In this document: piece after piece, positions 35,729 through 47,474 of the stretch
How positions within the stretch are numbered: the stretch's first letter is position 1
How the letters are laid out: each line of letters opens with the position of its first letter
Source of the DNA: Carex sylvatica
Taxonomy: Eukaryota > Streptophyta > Magnoliopsida > Poales > Cyperaceae
DNA: 64,000 bases
Reading direction: 5' to 3'
NCBI GenBank assembly: GCA_964058845.1
Contig: CAXKVR010000130.1
Span: 46,286 to 110,285, forward strand
Position numbers and translations under genes: made by a program
The notes under the pieces: generated by a model
What the model saw: the letters and a program-made list of their open reading frames with translations, nothing else
Database searches by the model: none
Told to the model about the DNA's origin: nothing

Positions 35729-37822
35729 AACTCTAAAATCTATTTGATTAATTTCAAATTATGAATTTGAATCGTTGAAATTCATCTACCTTACAAGCGA
35801 TGTGTCTACATGAAAAAATTAATTAATTTTCAAATTAATTTTGTATAGAGTCAAGTGTTAGTTTTGTGTTCTAAAAGTTATCTTATGTTGATTACTTTTT
35901 ACATGTTATATTTATGAATTGGATGCTATATGCATTTTGTTCCATTAAATTTATGTTTATTTTTAGAAGTGTTCAAGAAAATGCTCTTCGTCTTGAACTA
36001 TAGAACTCTATATGATGACAAACATAAATCTCTAAAATATTTACAAACTTGGTTATTAGCATGGAACACTAATATACCATAATAAGTTTGTTATGTTGAT
36101 TAAAGTACATTGTAGTTCTATAAATATTAATAACGATTTATCGTTTAATAACATGAGTATATGAAATGTTTCATATATTGAACCGACTTAACGAATGAAA
36201 ACATTATATGAATTATGTTAGTGTCATTAATGTTTTCATTGTGTCTCATAATTCTTAGATAAGAGATGTATTTCTTTTTTCACATGAGAAGTATATAATA
36301 TAATTAATATTAAAAACTACTTATCATTAGTGGTGATAAAATATTAGTTCCTTGTATAAAACTTGTGCGGGAGAAAGTCATATGTCAATAATATCATTGC
36401 CCCTCATTTACAATTAGCAATAATATTTTATAAGCCCCTTAGTAAAGTATAATTATAATGCACTCAATATAACTGAAGTACAATTGTATATTAATAATTT
36501 ACTAAAGAGACCAAGAAACAAATATAATACAAAGATGACAGTCCGACTTTGTATATTATTCATAATATCATGTGACAAGGAATGAACATGAGTAATGTTA
36601 ACTATAACGTTACTTTAAAGGATCGTGTATTGTAAAAGAATACTTAAATATGTGTTATTTTGATAATTATAATTTATAGCTAGAAAATCGCTTATAGTTT
36701 ATGGTAATAAAATATTTTATATCATTGCCAACATAACATAGATCCTCTTTGTAGGTCACACCATCTAAACTAGAAATAAGAAGGATATTTTATTTATGTG
36801 ATATATATTATTTCATATGATATGAAATAAAATGCATGTGATAAAATGTTAAATATCATGACTGCTTAGAACAAAGATAAATTTATGAGAATATGCATAT
36901 ATATATTATTTTGTATAATGTGGTGCACATTATATAGTATAATATACATGACACATAAATATAATAATGTGCAGAACATTGTTATAACATAAGTTTATTA
37001 AAGCCCAAAAAATTGTACGAGTTGAAGCTGGTACTATAGCAGTTACTGTAGCGCGGCTAGGGTTTGGCTATTTTAATAAGGAGAATTATACTTACATAAT
37101 GAAAACTCTAGTATATTTGTATATAAGGAGAGATAGAGAAAAAATTTCATTAAGCAATTTTTCTGAAAATTATTTCCTTCTCTTCCTCTCTCTTTCCTAG
37201 CTGTTGCCCCCTCTTCCTCTCATATTATTAGTATCTCTAATGAATGATTATTAGAAAAATAAGAAGGGTTATTAACTAGATTCTAAGCTTAGATTAGATT
37301 AAGATCTCTAGTAAGGTCTTTCTAATCATTAATTGTTTAGTTCAAGGTGAACATTGGGAGACCATTTCGACAAACGGAGGTATCCAAGAGACTTAGAAGA
37401 GAGTACGACTTCTCTTTATTTACCAAATTGACATTTGGTAGAGGTATATCCAAATCTCCTTTACTAAATAAATTTGTGATGAATGAATGAATGAGTAGAT
37501 AATTATTTGTGCATATGAATTACTTGACGAGTAACATAATAAAGTAAGTTTGTAGATGCTTGTAAAATGGTCAAAAACTTTGATTTTTACCGTCTTAACG
37601 CATCATGAAATCCTTCGCCAAGTGATAAAAAAATATTAAAGAAATAAATGCATTAAAATCAATTTATAAATCATATAATTTTGAAAGCTTGATTTTATAC
37701 AAATTTAATTTGAAATTTTAAAATTTTCGCATGGAAACGCATCACTCGTAGGGTATATGAATTTCAATGATTCGAATTCGTTATTTAAAGTCAATCCGAT
37801 AAAATTTAGAGTTGAGTTCACC
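35721..37822. mobile_element. MITE split by a ~1.8 kb insertion
   Basis: TGAACTCAACTCTAAA at the left (about 35722) is complemented by TTTAGAGTTGAGTTCA at the right (37805-37820). Left arm about 35722-35865 and right arm about 37665-37821 pair inward (GCGATGTGTCTACATG versus CATGGAAACGCATCACT). Their centre is interrupted by unrelated sequence. The core motif places it with the MULE-type family of 53775-54162. Confidence 0.6.
35870..37660 (+). mobile_element. Candidate solo LTR inside the split MITE
   Basis: The insert has an LTR-like layout on the plus strand: long AT-rich U3-like part, a TATA-like TTGTATATAAGGAG near 37117, then a transcript-like downstream part with CT-rich sequence and no long reading frame. 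No coding or primer site is present. Exact ends and target duplication could not be fixed, so a non-LTR origin remains possible. Confidence 0.35.
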
Positions 37823-38958
37823 AAAAAAAACTTGATAAACTTAAGTACACATTAGTTCTACTCTTGAATCAATATTGAATAAATTTGAATCAAATCATAT
37901 CATTGGTCAATATATAATGAGAGGATTAAAGTGAATAAGACATTAAATTTGATGCGTTTCCCGTTCGCTCGATATGCTATAAAATCCGTAAGCGCTAAAT
38001 TTTGTACAAATATGAAAAAGAATTTACCCGAATATTAAAACGGTACGTACAAATCTTAAAACAAATAGGACAAACAGAGAGCCATCAGACTCAAATTTGT
38101 ATACGATGGACATTAAACCCAAATTATTATCCTGAGCAAGAACATCCACCTTCCCGCTTTAAACCATGAACCTTATTCAGAATTGAATGTATTCGATCTC
38201 TCTCCAAGTGCGAGGACACCAAAAAGAGAGATTTGTAAAGCACAAAATTGAATATTTTCTAAAGACTTGTTTTACTTAATTTAGAGGGAGAACAAATATA
38301 TGCTTTCATCACTGCACGAAGCACTCGAGGTCGTAATTTTTTTTTGTTATAAATAACCTGAAAATTAGTTTCGTGATGTGACCAATTCTGGTTAGTATAT
38401 CTGTATATATATTTTTGACGATATGAGACGCTATACAAGGTATAGCGAATGGATTAAAAAAACATGTCTAAAATGTTAAAAGAAAAGAATAGGCTTTTGA
38501 TCTAGTAAACAAAAAATATTAAAGAGGCTTGCGCTTTAAATAATCTACAATATCCATTCCAAGTACTATATCAACATCTCATCTTAGACTATGTTTTGTT
38601 TGGTCAATGGTGGATTTATTTATGCCAACTATATATCTGGATTGTGGCCAACTTAATGCCTATCCACAAATTACAAAGGTTTTACAGACGTTGACTTTCG
38701 TTGTGTTGAATTATTCTAAAAATAATTACAGTGCATTCAATCATCCAGATATATAGCAGCATTAATTAGTGGTGATCCTCTTCACACATAAACTGACACA
38801 GGTTAATATTTTAATGCATTTGAAAATTTATGGAAAGGACTAGTTTTGGGGATTCTAATTTCTAAACGCTAAATGCATCTTCTGATGTCATATGTGTTTT
38901 TGCATACAGGGGCACGCTATCTAAAAAGATACCAAATTATTTACGGCGAAGATGATGA
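37823..38958. other. Intergenic, no gene seen
   Basis: AT-rich spacer without a supported frame. Two TATATCTGGAT-like motifs in opposite orientation near 38633 and 38745 are too short to define an element. Confidence 0.45.
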
Positions 38959-38966
38959 AATGATGA

Positions 38967-39841
38967 TAGGGGTCAAAACGGAGCGGATAATGCTGATACT
39001 ATATCCGCATTTGTCATATAATGAGCGGATACGAATACGGATACGGATAGTAAATCGATATCAAAATTCAAAATCAAATCCGCTTTTAACGGATAGGATA
39101 CGGAACGGATAATTTACGAATACGGATACGAAGTGAATAATTATCAAATATTAAATTATTTGAACTTTAAGATACAAATACTAATTAACAAAATTCAAGT
39201 ATGAAAATAAATGAATAACTTAAGTTAGTTTAATTAAATTTATAATTTAAATATATGAAAAAATCAAATTAAAATCAAACATATAATTGAATACTAACTG
39301 ATATATAAACGAAGAGAATTATTAACAGAAATTTATAAAAACAAAATAAAAATGCTCCAAAGCGAAGATATATTAATATGACAGCAAATTGATTTTTTCG
39401 TTTTAAAAAAACAACGATATCTATTTGTCAAATAGGAGAGAATAGAAGAGAGAATCTTCAATTAATAAAGAATAGAAAGTACGAGCCTTATAAAGCAAAA
39501 AAAAGGAGAGGTAGCTAGGTCTGTTGTCCGAATGATTCAGATTAGGCATTAGTCCCACAGTTAAAAAGGAGAATATATATAGATAGTATATAACTCTTTC
39601 CGACTTCAATGAGTATCACAGCGAAACAACGGAGATAGAATACTGTTCGGATGATTCGGATCTCCGATCCGTTTAACCATATTTGTCCGAATCCGTATCC
39701 GTATTTAGTGACTGTTGCTCCTATTGAAAAATTATCCAAATCTATATCCGTTAAAATCCAAATCCGTTTTATCCGAATTTGGATAATACCCGGATATGGA
39801 TTGGATTCGGAACGAATAATCCAACTCCGTTTTCACCCCTA
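38967..39841. mobile_element. hAT-type element with CGGATA repeats (875 bp)
   Basis: Ends TAGGGGTCAAAACGGA and TCCGTTTTCACCCCTA are inverted repeats. An exact 8-bp target duplication AATGATGA flanks it (38959-38966 and 39842-39849). Repeats of the GCGGATA / CGGATACG type fill the first and last ~150 bp in opposite orientation. The interior is AT-rich and non-coding. Confidence 0.85.
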
Positions 39842-39983
39842 AATGATGATGTAATTTAATTTTCCTTCTTTCTTTGTTCTTCTCGTACTTTTCTTTTCTT
39901 CTTATTTTAATTTCTCGAAATCGACATATACTGGACGGATCTTGCAAGTAGAGTTAATGAATTCAGTGCAAATTCTCCGTGAG

Positions 39984-40267
39984 CAGGGGCAGACTCAGGA
40001 TTTTCGTGAGGGGGCAAAAAAAAATTAAATCGGACTTAAATAGCTTATCAGATTTAAATCTATTAACTAATTAGATATTCGATAAAAAAAATAATGTTTT
40101 GAATTATATTTTCCAATACCCTAACTTATAATTTCTGATCCTATAACTTATAATTAATATTACCAATCATAATTCAAGAAATTTATTTTGATTTTAACAC
40201 TAAAACAAATCAAACATTCAGAGGAGCAAAAAAAAATTCAGAAAGAGGCAAAGTCGATCCGCCCCTG
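39984..40267. mobile_element. hAT-type MITE, CAGGGGC family, copy A
   Basis: Ends CAGGGGCAGACTCAGG and GATCCGCCCCTG are the same as those of copy B at 42434-42802, in the opposite orientation. The internal ACCCTAACTTATAATTTCT block is also shared. The flanks TCCGTGAG and TCTGTGGG agree at six of eight positions, a decayed target duplication. Confidence 0.75.
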
Positions 40268-41176
40268 TCTGTGGGCAATGTATAATTTAATCAAAGGAAA
40301 CGGAAGGAACCAACTTATTTTGAGAAATATGATAATCCATACTAAAAATTTAGTAAAACTTAAAAATGAAATTATACACATGTTATTTATGATGTAGATT
40401 GATGTATTAAATTTGATGTAATTTGAGTATAATTTGTTTAATTTGTTTTTTCTTTAAAGAAAGGTGGAGCTCTTTGTATTTCAAATTCTATATGCTGAGT
40501 TTCAAACATGCAGCTATGAACATTGTCTTTTGTTACTAGATCGAATGTTAATTACTTAATTCTTATAATTTGAGCAACATTTATATTTTAACCAAAAAAA
40601 ATAAACGGTTAATTAAAAACCTTTTGACATGGTGGAGCCAGATTTTGAAACTATATATGGAGGTCAATCATACAAAAAAATTCTATCAAAAATAGTAGAA
40701 CATCATACATAAATACAAAAAATAAAATAAAAAATGAAGATCAATTGATTCCACTGCTATTTTTAAATCTGTTTGTCTTAACAAATGATCAATGAATTTT
40801 TAAATTGTATCATAATTTGATAAACAATCTATCTATATCAAATGCACCGACAAAAACAAAAAAAAATTAGATATATTGTGATAATCTTAGTTGATCGTCG
40901 CTACTGTGGAACAAATTTACGGTTATTTGTTCCCATAATTTCCTTATAATTTTAAAATTTAAAATTATATATATATTAAAATTTATTGAAATTTGTTTAT
41001 GTTTTTTTATATAGTTCCACTCCATCATACATTACTAAATGCATTTTTGTAGTCTAAATTAAAATTCAATCTACTTTGTGAAAATTTAGATTCAAATCCT
41101 ATTAACTATATTCAGATCAGTCATTTTACATTTTAGTTCTCCAATTAAAATTTTTTCGTTAAGATATTTGTCTCGT
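40268..41176. other. Intergenic, no gene seen
   Basis: AT-rich spacer with no supported feature. Confidence 0.5.
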
Positions 41177-41193
41177 GATTTTTAATGGTGCTC

Positions 41194-41903
41194 GGTGGCC
41201 ATCTCGCATCGCAAGTCCTTCTCTTTCCTTCTATTTCTCCACCAGCAAGCCTCCTTAGCTCCGTTCTCGCCTCCTGCTCCCCTCCAAGGAAGGGAACGAG
41301 GGATCCGCACCAACAACCCTCTCCTCTTCCTCCTCTTCTTCTCTGCCTTCTTCATTATCTCATCTGCTCTCTTCCACTCTCGTCCACCCCGTTTTCTCTT
41401 CAAAAAATCATAACCGCTAGCAAGCGCTACTCGTTCCTGCCCCCTACCCAGCACCTATCCGTTGGAAGAAGAAAAAGTTGACAATAATAACCCTAGTCGT
41501 CATCTTTCTTGTCTATCGGCACCTTCTATTCTTTCACCATTGTTGAGAGAACTAATGATAGTTGGTGGTAATAGCCCTAGTCATCGGCTCTCCTCTATCT
41601 CTTTGCACTTCCACCACCGTGGCACTTTGTCTTCTTCGCCCGTAACCCAAATAGAGAAAAAAAGAAAAGAAAAAAAAAAGATGTCTCATTTTCTTTGATC
41701 GCTAGCCAGCTAATACTAAAGGATATGGTTTATTTCTTTTGTTGTTTTAGTTGTTTGTGTTGTTAGATGTGATATTTAGATTTTGATGTTTTTTAGATGT
41801 AGATGTAGTTTAAATAATGTTTTTGATGTAGAACGATAGATGTATTTTATGTTTTAATTAATAAAAATTATATTTGACAGCCACTATTAAGGTTTTAAAA
41901 AAA
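41194..41903 (+). mobile_element. Retroposed sequence with 17-bp target duplication
   Basis: GATTTTTAATGGTGCTC occurs exactly at 41177-41193 and 41904-41920. The 710 bp between them start with a GC- and CT-rich leader-like part and end in an AT-rich 3' part with AATTAATAAAAATT and a short A tract just before the right duplication. This is the mark of target-primed reverse transcription by LINE machinery. No protein family is recognisable in the short frames at 41182-41698, so it may be a processed non-coding transcript or an unknown SINE-like or 5'-truncated element. Confidence 0.65.
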
Positions 41904-42239
41904 GATTTTTAATGGTGCTCCTCGTCATAACAGTTTTTTTATATTTTTATATCTGAAATCTAAAATATTAATTAAATATAATATAATATAGATCTATAAC
42001 AGTTAATATTGTATTTAATGCTCATTAAAAAAATTATTTGTTTTATAAAGGAGAATATTACTGGAATAAGAATCTAACAGTTATTTTGTTTATTTTGATT
42101 TTATCTTTCTGTCGCAACTCGCAAGTACATTCCTCAATACATAGTTTTATACTCACCAGTTGCATGTTTCATTTTATATCATTTTTAACTTATATTATAA
42201 AGTCGTGTGCGTGACTTTGTTAGGAAGATTCCCGCAGCA

Positions 42240-42893
42240 AGAGTTGTAAACGGGTTAGATTTGTCCGTTCTTATTCGGATTTGAATTTGAAAATTAGATA
42301 GTCTGATATATAAATATTTGTATACTGATATAGTTTTAAATTTTAATTATTTTAAATATATACAATATAATTTAATACATATTATAAAAAAATTTATGTA
42401 ATTCATCGTTTATACAAAACAAATATTTGTATTCAGGGGCGGATCTACTGTAGCACAGACGGGTAGCTACCTCCTCCCTGAATTTCGAGTTTTAGTGATG
42501 ATCTATTGGTACCAATCGATTTTGTCTCTCTTTGAAAAAAAATTTGCTCCCTCTGGATGTTTGATTTGTAATTTGGGTTAAATTTAGTGTTAAAATCAAA
42601 ATAAATTTCTTGAATTATTATTTGGTAATATTAATTATAAGTTATAGAATAAGAAATTATAAGTTAGGGTATTGAAAAATATAAGTCAAAATATTATTTT
42701 CTATCGAGTACTCAATTAGTTAATGGATTTAAATCCGATAAGCTATTTAAATCCGATTCGATATTTTTTTACCTCTTGACGAAAATCCTGAGTCAGCCCC
42801 TGTTTGTATTTATCTAATAATATCCAATCAATGGAAATGAATACAAATATAACTTTAGCATCATCTGATTCGTATCCAATCCGTTTGCACCCT
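42240..42893. mobile_element. Eroded hAT-like element hosting a MITE
   Basis: GAGTTGTAAACGG at about 42240 and CCGTTTGCACCCTC at about 42880 are inverted, and both sides carry GTCCGTTCTTATTCGG / GATTCGTATCCAATCC type motifs like those of the element at 38967. No clear target duplication. It is interrupted by the MITE at 42434-42802. Confidence 0.5.
42434..42802. mobile_element. hAT-type MITE, CAGGGGC family, copy B
   Basis: Ends CAGGGGCGGATC and TCAGCCCCTG with an exact 8-bp target duplication TTTGTATT (42426-42433 and 42803-42810). It is 369 bp long and is the longer relative of copy A at 39984-40267. Non-coding. Confidence 0.85.
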
Positions 42894-42916
42894 CTGACGC
42901 TACATTTATAGAATTC

Positions 42917-43070
42917 AGATCCTCTGAAATTCTCTTTCAGAAACCCTGCAATCCCTTTCTCTCCCTATCTCTCTCCTTTCTCTTCTTTCTCTCTTATGAG
43001 AGAGAAAGAAGAGAGAGGAGAGAGATAGGGATTGCAGGGATCTGAAATTCTCTTTAGAATTTCAGCAAAT
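42917..43070. repeat. CT/GA-rich hairpin
   Basis: CCCTGCAATCCCTTTCTCTC near 42954 is mirrored by GAGATAGGGATTGCAGGG near 43024, and the arms run through a CT tract into the complementary GA tract around a TATG loop at about 43000. Stem is about 60 bp and nearly perfect, with outer AAATTCTCTTTCAG/CTTTAGAATTTCAG relatives. Confidence 0.7.
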
Positions 43071-43754
43071 ACGGATCCACATTTTTTTTTTTTTTTTTAT
43101 CACAGTCCTTAGACACTCACACACATTCTATATCTCAATCTTGCTCCACTATAGAGATCGAGCCCCTGCTCTCCTGCGAGAGAGCTATGCTTTAAACAGT
43201 TGTATTAGACATTTATATCATTACATGTGCAGTTGTTCTTCAACCCCTGCTTAATTTCTTGTCAAACCACATCTCTGTGCCGATCCGCAAACCTATTTTT
43301 AAATTTAGATGTTTAATTCTTCAAGAAATTGATTTAGTTGGTCACCGGTTTTCTATTGGTTCCTTTTCTTTAATATTGATTAGTAACAATTAAAAAATAA
43401 TAATATTATTCATGCCATTAAGATATGATGGAGACAGTTTGACAAAGTTAAAAAGAAAATATTCGGATACCAACCCAAGAAAACAGCTCATTTTTGCATT
43501 TATTTCTGTACGGATAGTTTCACAACTTATTTACTTATTGTTCTTATAATGGGTCTAAATCAGCATAAAATTCTGGGGTTAAAGCAGTTGGCTAGTCGAC
43601 TTATGTAGTATTCTCTAAAAATTAATTAACTAAATGATAAATCATAATAAATAAATAAAATGAATAGAAGTTCAAGATAATTCTAATTCTTTTTAGAATA
43701 TTATGACATCTGCATATCTCAGAGTTAGTTGTTTTAAGGTTTGTATTAAGTTAG
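43071..43754. other. Intergenic, no gene seen
   Basis: AT-rich spacer beginning with a T tract (43083-43099). No supported feature. Confidence 0.45.
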
Positions 43755-44165
43755 AGTGCTTCTGAGCTCAACTTTGCACATCTGGTTAACAAAATAAAAT
43801 ATCTTCAAAAATCATGAAAATTCACCGACATGCAGTATTGACATCATAGAACAAGACTGTGAAGTTTCATACAAAATCTCGAAACATATCGCGAAATATC
43901 ATCTCTCAAAAATTGCCCCAACTGCTGAAGGAGTGCTTCTGAGCCCAACTTTGCACCTCTGGTTAATATAGCAAAACATCTTCAAAAATCATGAAAATTG
44001 ACTGACATACAGTTTTGACATCGTAGAATAAGACTGTGAAGTTTCATACAAAATCTCGAAACAGATCGCGATATGTCATCTCTCAAATATTACCCCAACT
44101 GCTGAAGAAGTGCTTCTGAACCCAACTTTGCACCTCTGGTTAACATAGCAAAACATCTTCAAAAA
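43755..44165. repeat. Tandem repeat, ~178-bp unit, left part
   Basis: Two complete units start at about 43755 and 43932 and a third at 44110. Each has TGCTTCTGAG, CTCAACTTTGCAC or CCCAACTTTGCAC, AAAACATCTTC, CGACATGCAG and CAAGACTGTGAAGTTTCATA in the same order. The third unit stops at the Copia-3 insertion and resumes at 49015. Confidence 0.85.
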
Positions 44166-44167
44166 AA

Positions 44168-44327
44168 TAGAATTGTGGTTCAAAAATGAATTGTGTTTTG
44201 TCCATTGCTCTCTTTGTGCCTATATAGGCTTTACATTTTACATATGGTATCAAATCTCTATAATCTTTTATTACCAAAAGATGTATATAGTTTATATAAA
44301 TGCATAAACATAACATAAATCTCAACA
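44168..44327 (-). repeat. 3' LTR of Copia-3
   Basis: 160 bp, beginning TGTTGAGATTTATG on the minus strand and containing a TATA-like TATATAGGC segment (plus strand 44220-44228). Confidence 0.88.
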
Positions 44328-44344
44328 CCCCTCTCAAGATGGGC

Positions 44345-45660
44345 AAAAGATATCCATCAAACCCATCTTGTCACATAACCTAACTAGATCTATTGAGCTA
44401 AGTTCTTTGGTGAGACAATCAGCTACTTGGTCTCTAGTAGCTACATGACTCAGCTCCAATAGCCCAATTTTTAGCTTTTCTTTATGAAGAACCTATCGAT
44501 CTCCACATGCTTGGTTCTGTCATGCTGCACAGGATTGTTGGCAATGCTGATTGCTGACTTGCTATCGCACCACAACTTTATTTTTCCTTCGTGCTTTACC
44601 TTGAGATCTTCCAGTAACCTCTTCAGCCACAGCATCTCGGCAACTCCTAATGCCATAGCCATGTACTCGGCTTCTGCTGTTGATCTCAAAACAACCGGCT
44701 GCTTCTTGCTCTTCCAAGAGACCAAGTTACCCCCTACAAACATGTAGTAACCAGATGTGGACCTCCTGTCATCTTGGCAACTAGCCCAGTCAGAGTCACA
44801 ATAACCCTCAATGTTCATGTGCCCATTCTTTCTAAAAAAGACAGGCTCTTTCCTGGTGCACTCTTCAGGTATCTCAGAATGTGATACACTGCGTCCATAT
44901 GGCCCTTCCTAGGGTTATGTATGTAGCGGCTCACCACGCTCACTGCAAATGAGATATCGGGACGAGTGTGAGTCAAATAGATCAATCTGCATACCAATCT
45001 CTGGTACCTCTCACGATCAACCTGTTCTCCTGCCTCTGCACTAATCTTGGCCTTCACATCAATTGGAGAAACTACTGGCTTGCACCCCAACATGCCTGTC
45101 TCTGTGAGCAAGTCTAGGACATACTTCCTTTGGGAGAGAACAATCCCCTTTGCTCCACGAGCCACCTCAATCCCAAGAAAGTACCTAAGTTGTCCTAAAT
45201 CTTTCACTTCGAATTTCTTCCCCAATTTTACCTTCAACTGTGCAATTTCTCCCTCATCATCCTCAGTAATGATCATATCATCGACATATACAGCCAACAT
45301 AGTAATGTGACCACTATGTTACCGAACGAACACCGTGTGGTATGCATTGATCTGCTGGTAGCCCATGCCTACCATCGCCTTCCTGAACCTATCAAACCAG
45401 GCCCGAGGGGACTGCTTCAACCCATAAAGCGACTTTTTCAGCATGCACACCTTACCTACTGTCTGGTTTGTGCCAAACCCTGGTGAAACCTCCATGTACA
45501 CCTCCTCCAATAAATCACCATAAAGAAAGGCATTCTTCACATCGAGTTGGTGTAATTGCCATCCCTCATTCACTGCCATGGAAACCAGTGTCCTCACTGT
45601 GCTCATTTTTGCCACGGGTGCAAAGGTCTTATCATAGTCAATACCATAGGTCTAACTGTA
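44345..45660 (-). pseudogene. Copia-3 reverse transcriptase and RNase H (broken)
   Basis: Reverse transcriptase pieces at 45615-45319 (LHQLDVKNAFLYGDL and YGLKQSPRAWF blocks) and 45300-44815 (catalytic YVDD at about 45289-45278, KDLG..RYFLGIEVA, TRPDISFAV). RNase H at 44818-44471 (CDSDWASCQDDRRSTSGY, LWCDSKSAI) with its tail reaching about 44345. Frames change between the pieces. Apart from a few breaks the catalytic residues are kept. Confidence 0.85.
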
Positions 45661-45963
45661 CCCCTTCGCTACCAGTCGAGCCTTGTAGCGCTCAACCAGA
45701 CCCTCTAAATTATGCTTTACTGTGAAGACCCACTTGCATCCAATAACATTCATACCTGGTGGTAGTGACACAAGTTCCCAGGTTTTGTTCTTGCAAAGGG
45801 CACTGAGCTCTTCTAGCATGGCTATTTTTCACTTCATATCTCATTTAGCAACCTGCCAACACTTAGGGATAGAGACAGTGTCTAGTGATGCAATGAACGC
45901 TCTACGTACCGGTGATATCTGTGAGTAAGAGACAAACTGAGCAATCTCATGCGAAAAACCATA

Positions 45964-47470
45964 TCAGTCAGGAGGAATGCCCGCATTCTCGCGAGGAGTC
46001 CTTCTTACTGATAGGGGTGTGGGAGGAGTAGAGAGAGAAATCATAGCACCTGTGTATTCTGAATCTGAGGTGGATGGTGTAAGTGTCTCAGGAATCGGAG
46101 TAGACAGGAACAAGGAACTTGGCACATGTGACACTATAGGCACAGCTCCCTCACTTTGCTTATTTCTTCTCACATACACCTTACGGTATCTCGACTCTCC
46201 CTGAGCCTGAGTTCTACCACCTTCGGGCCTATTCCTCTCAATTTTCGGCTCACCCACAACAGAATCCTCCCTCTGTGGCTCAACCCTGGCCGAATCCTCC
46301 TTTTCCGGCTCAACCCTAGCCGAAACCTCCTTTTTCGGGTCAATCCTAGCCGAATCCTCCTTTTCTGGCTCAACCCTAGCCGAATCCATTAGTGGGCAAG
46401 GAATACCACCTACACTCACCATCCTCTCACCATCACTACTACTCTCCCCCTCTAGCCTCATACCTTCTGTATCGAGCGAGTCTCCAAAGGGTGATGTAGT
46501 CTCTGAAGAGTAGTAAGGTTGGAGCTCACGAAATGTAACATCCATACTCACAAAGAATCTCCTCTCTATCAGACTCCATCACACATAACTCTTTTGAGTA
46601 CCAGAGTAACCCACAAAGATGCATTTCACCGCTCTGGGATCCAACTTTCCCACTGTTGGTCTGTTGTCTTTCACAAAGCACACACAACCAAATACCTTAG
46701 GAGGGAGAATACCCCCATTATCTCCTTTCAACATCACACACGGAACCTGCCAGTCCAACACTCTAGATGGCATTCTGTTGATCAATTATGCGACTGTCTG
46801 GACTGCTTTTTTCCACAAATGATTCGGAACATTCATGGAGATCATCATACACTGGGCTACCTCCAACAAGTATCTATTCTTCCTCTCTGCCACTCTATTT
46901 TGTGCTGGTGTGTAAGGGCATGTGGTCTGATTATGTATCCCATGAACTAACAAATACTCCTCGAATGCCTTGTTTGTATATTCAGTCTCATTATCGGATC
47001 TCAGTGCCTTCACCACAGCACCAAACTGAGTTTAAACCGCCTTATGAAAATTCTTGAAGCAATCAAGTACATCACTCTTGTTCTTCATCAAGTACAACCA
47101 TGTGACACGAGAATAACAATCGATGAAAGTCAAATCTATACCCATTCATCGAAGTTGTTGAGCAAGGCCCCCATACATCCGAGTGTACCAGATCAAAGGC
47201 ATGAGAACTCTTATTTCCTGAGCTTACATAAGAAACTCCTTGTATGCTTCCCAAACTCACATCCGTCACACACAAGTTTTTGTTTGTCAGCTTTCTCATA
47301 TTTTGATGGATACAAACGTTTCAGTAGGCCGAAGGAAGAGTGCCCCATCCACCAATGAATCAGGAGCAACCCATCCTCCACACTCACCTCAGATCCTCCT
47401 GCCCTCACTCTATCGACCACAGATGCCAGCGCTGTGTCCATCCCTTTTCTATCCATGTACCACAACCCAT
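45964..47470 (-). pseudogene. Copia-3 integrase (broken)
   Basis: GAG-pre-integrase and zinc region at 47465-47211, catalytic core with the LRSDNETEYTNKAF block at 47016-46786, C-terminal part at 46785-46579, then a hydrophilic linker at 46551-45964 containing about five repeats of a (D/E)SARVEPEKE-type motif. At least three frame changes or stops interrupt the chain. Confidence 0.8.
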
Positions 47471-47474
47471 CACA

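Noticed and set aside
41182..41698. Ser/Pro/Leu-rich short frames as a secreted peptide gene
   Set aside because: Overlapping frames on both strands, CT-rich composition and location inside a retroposed copy make them unlikely to be genes.
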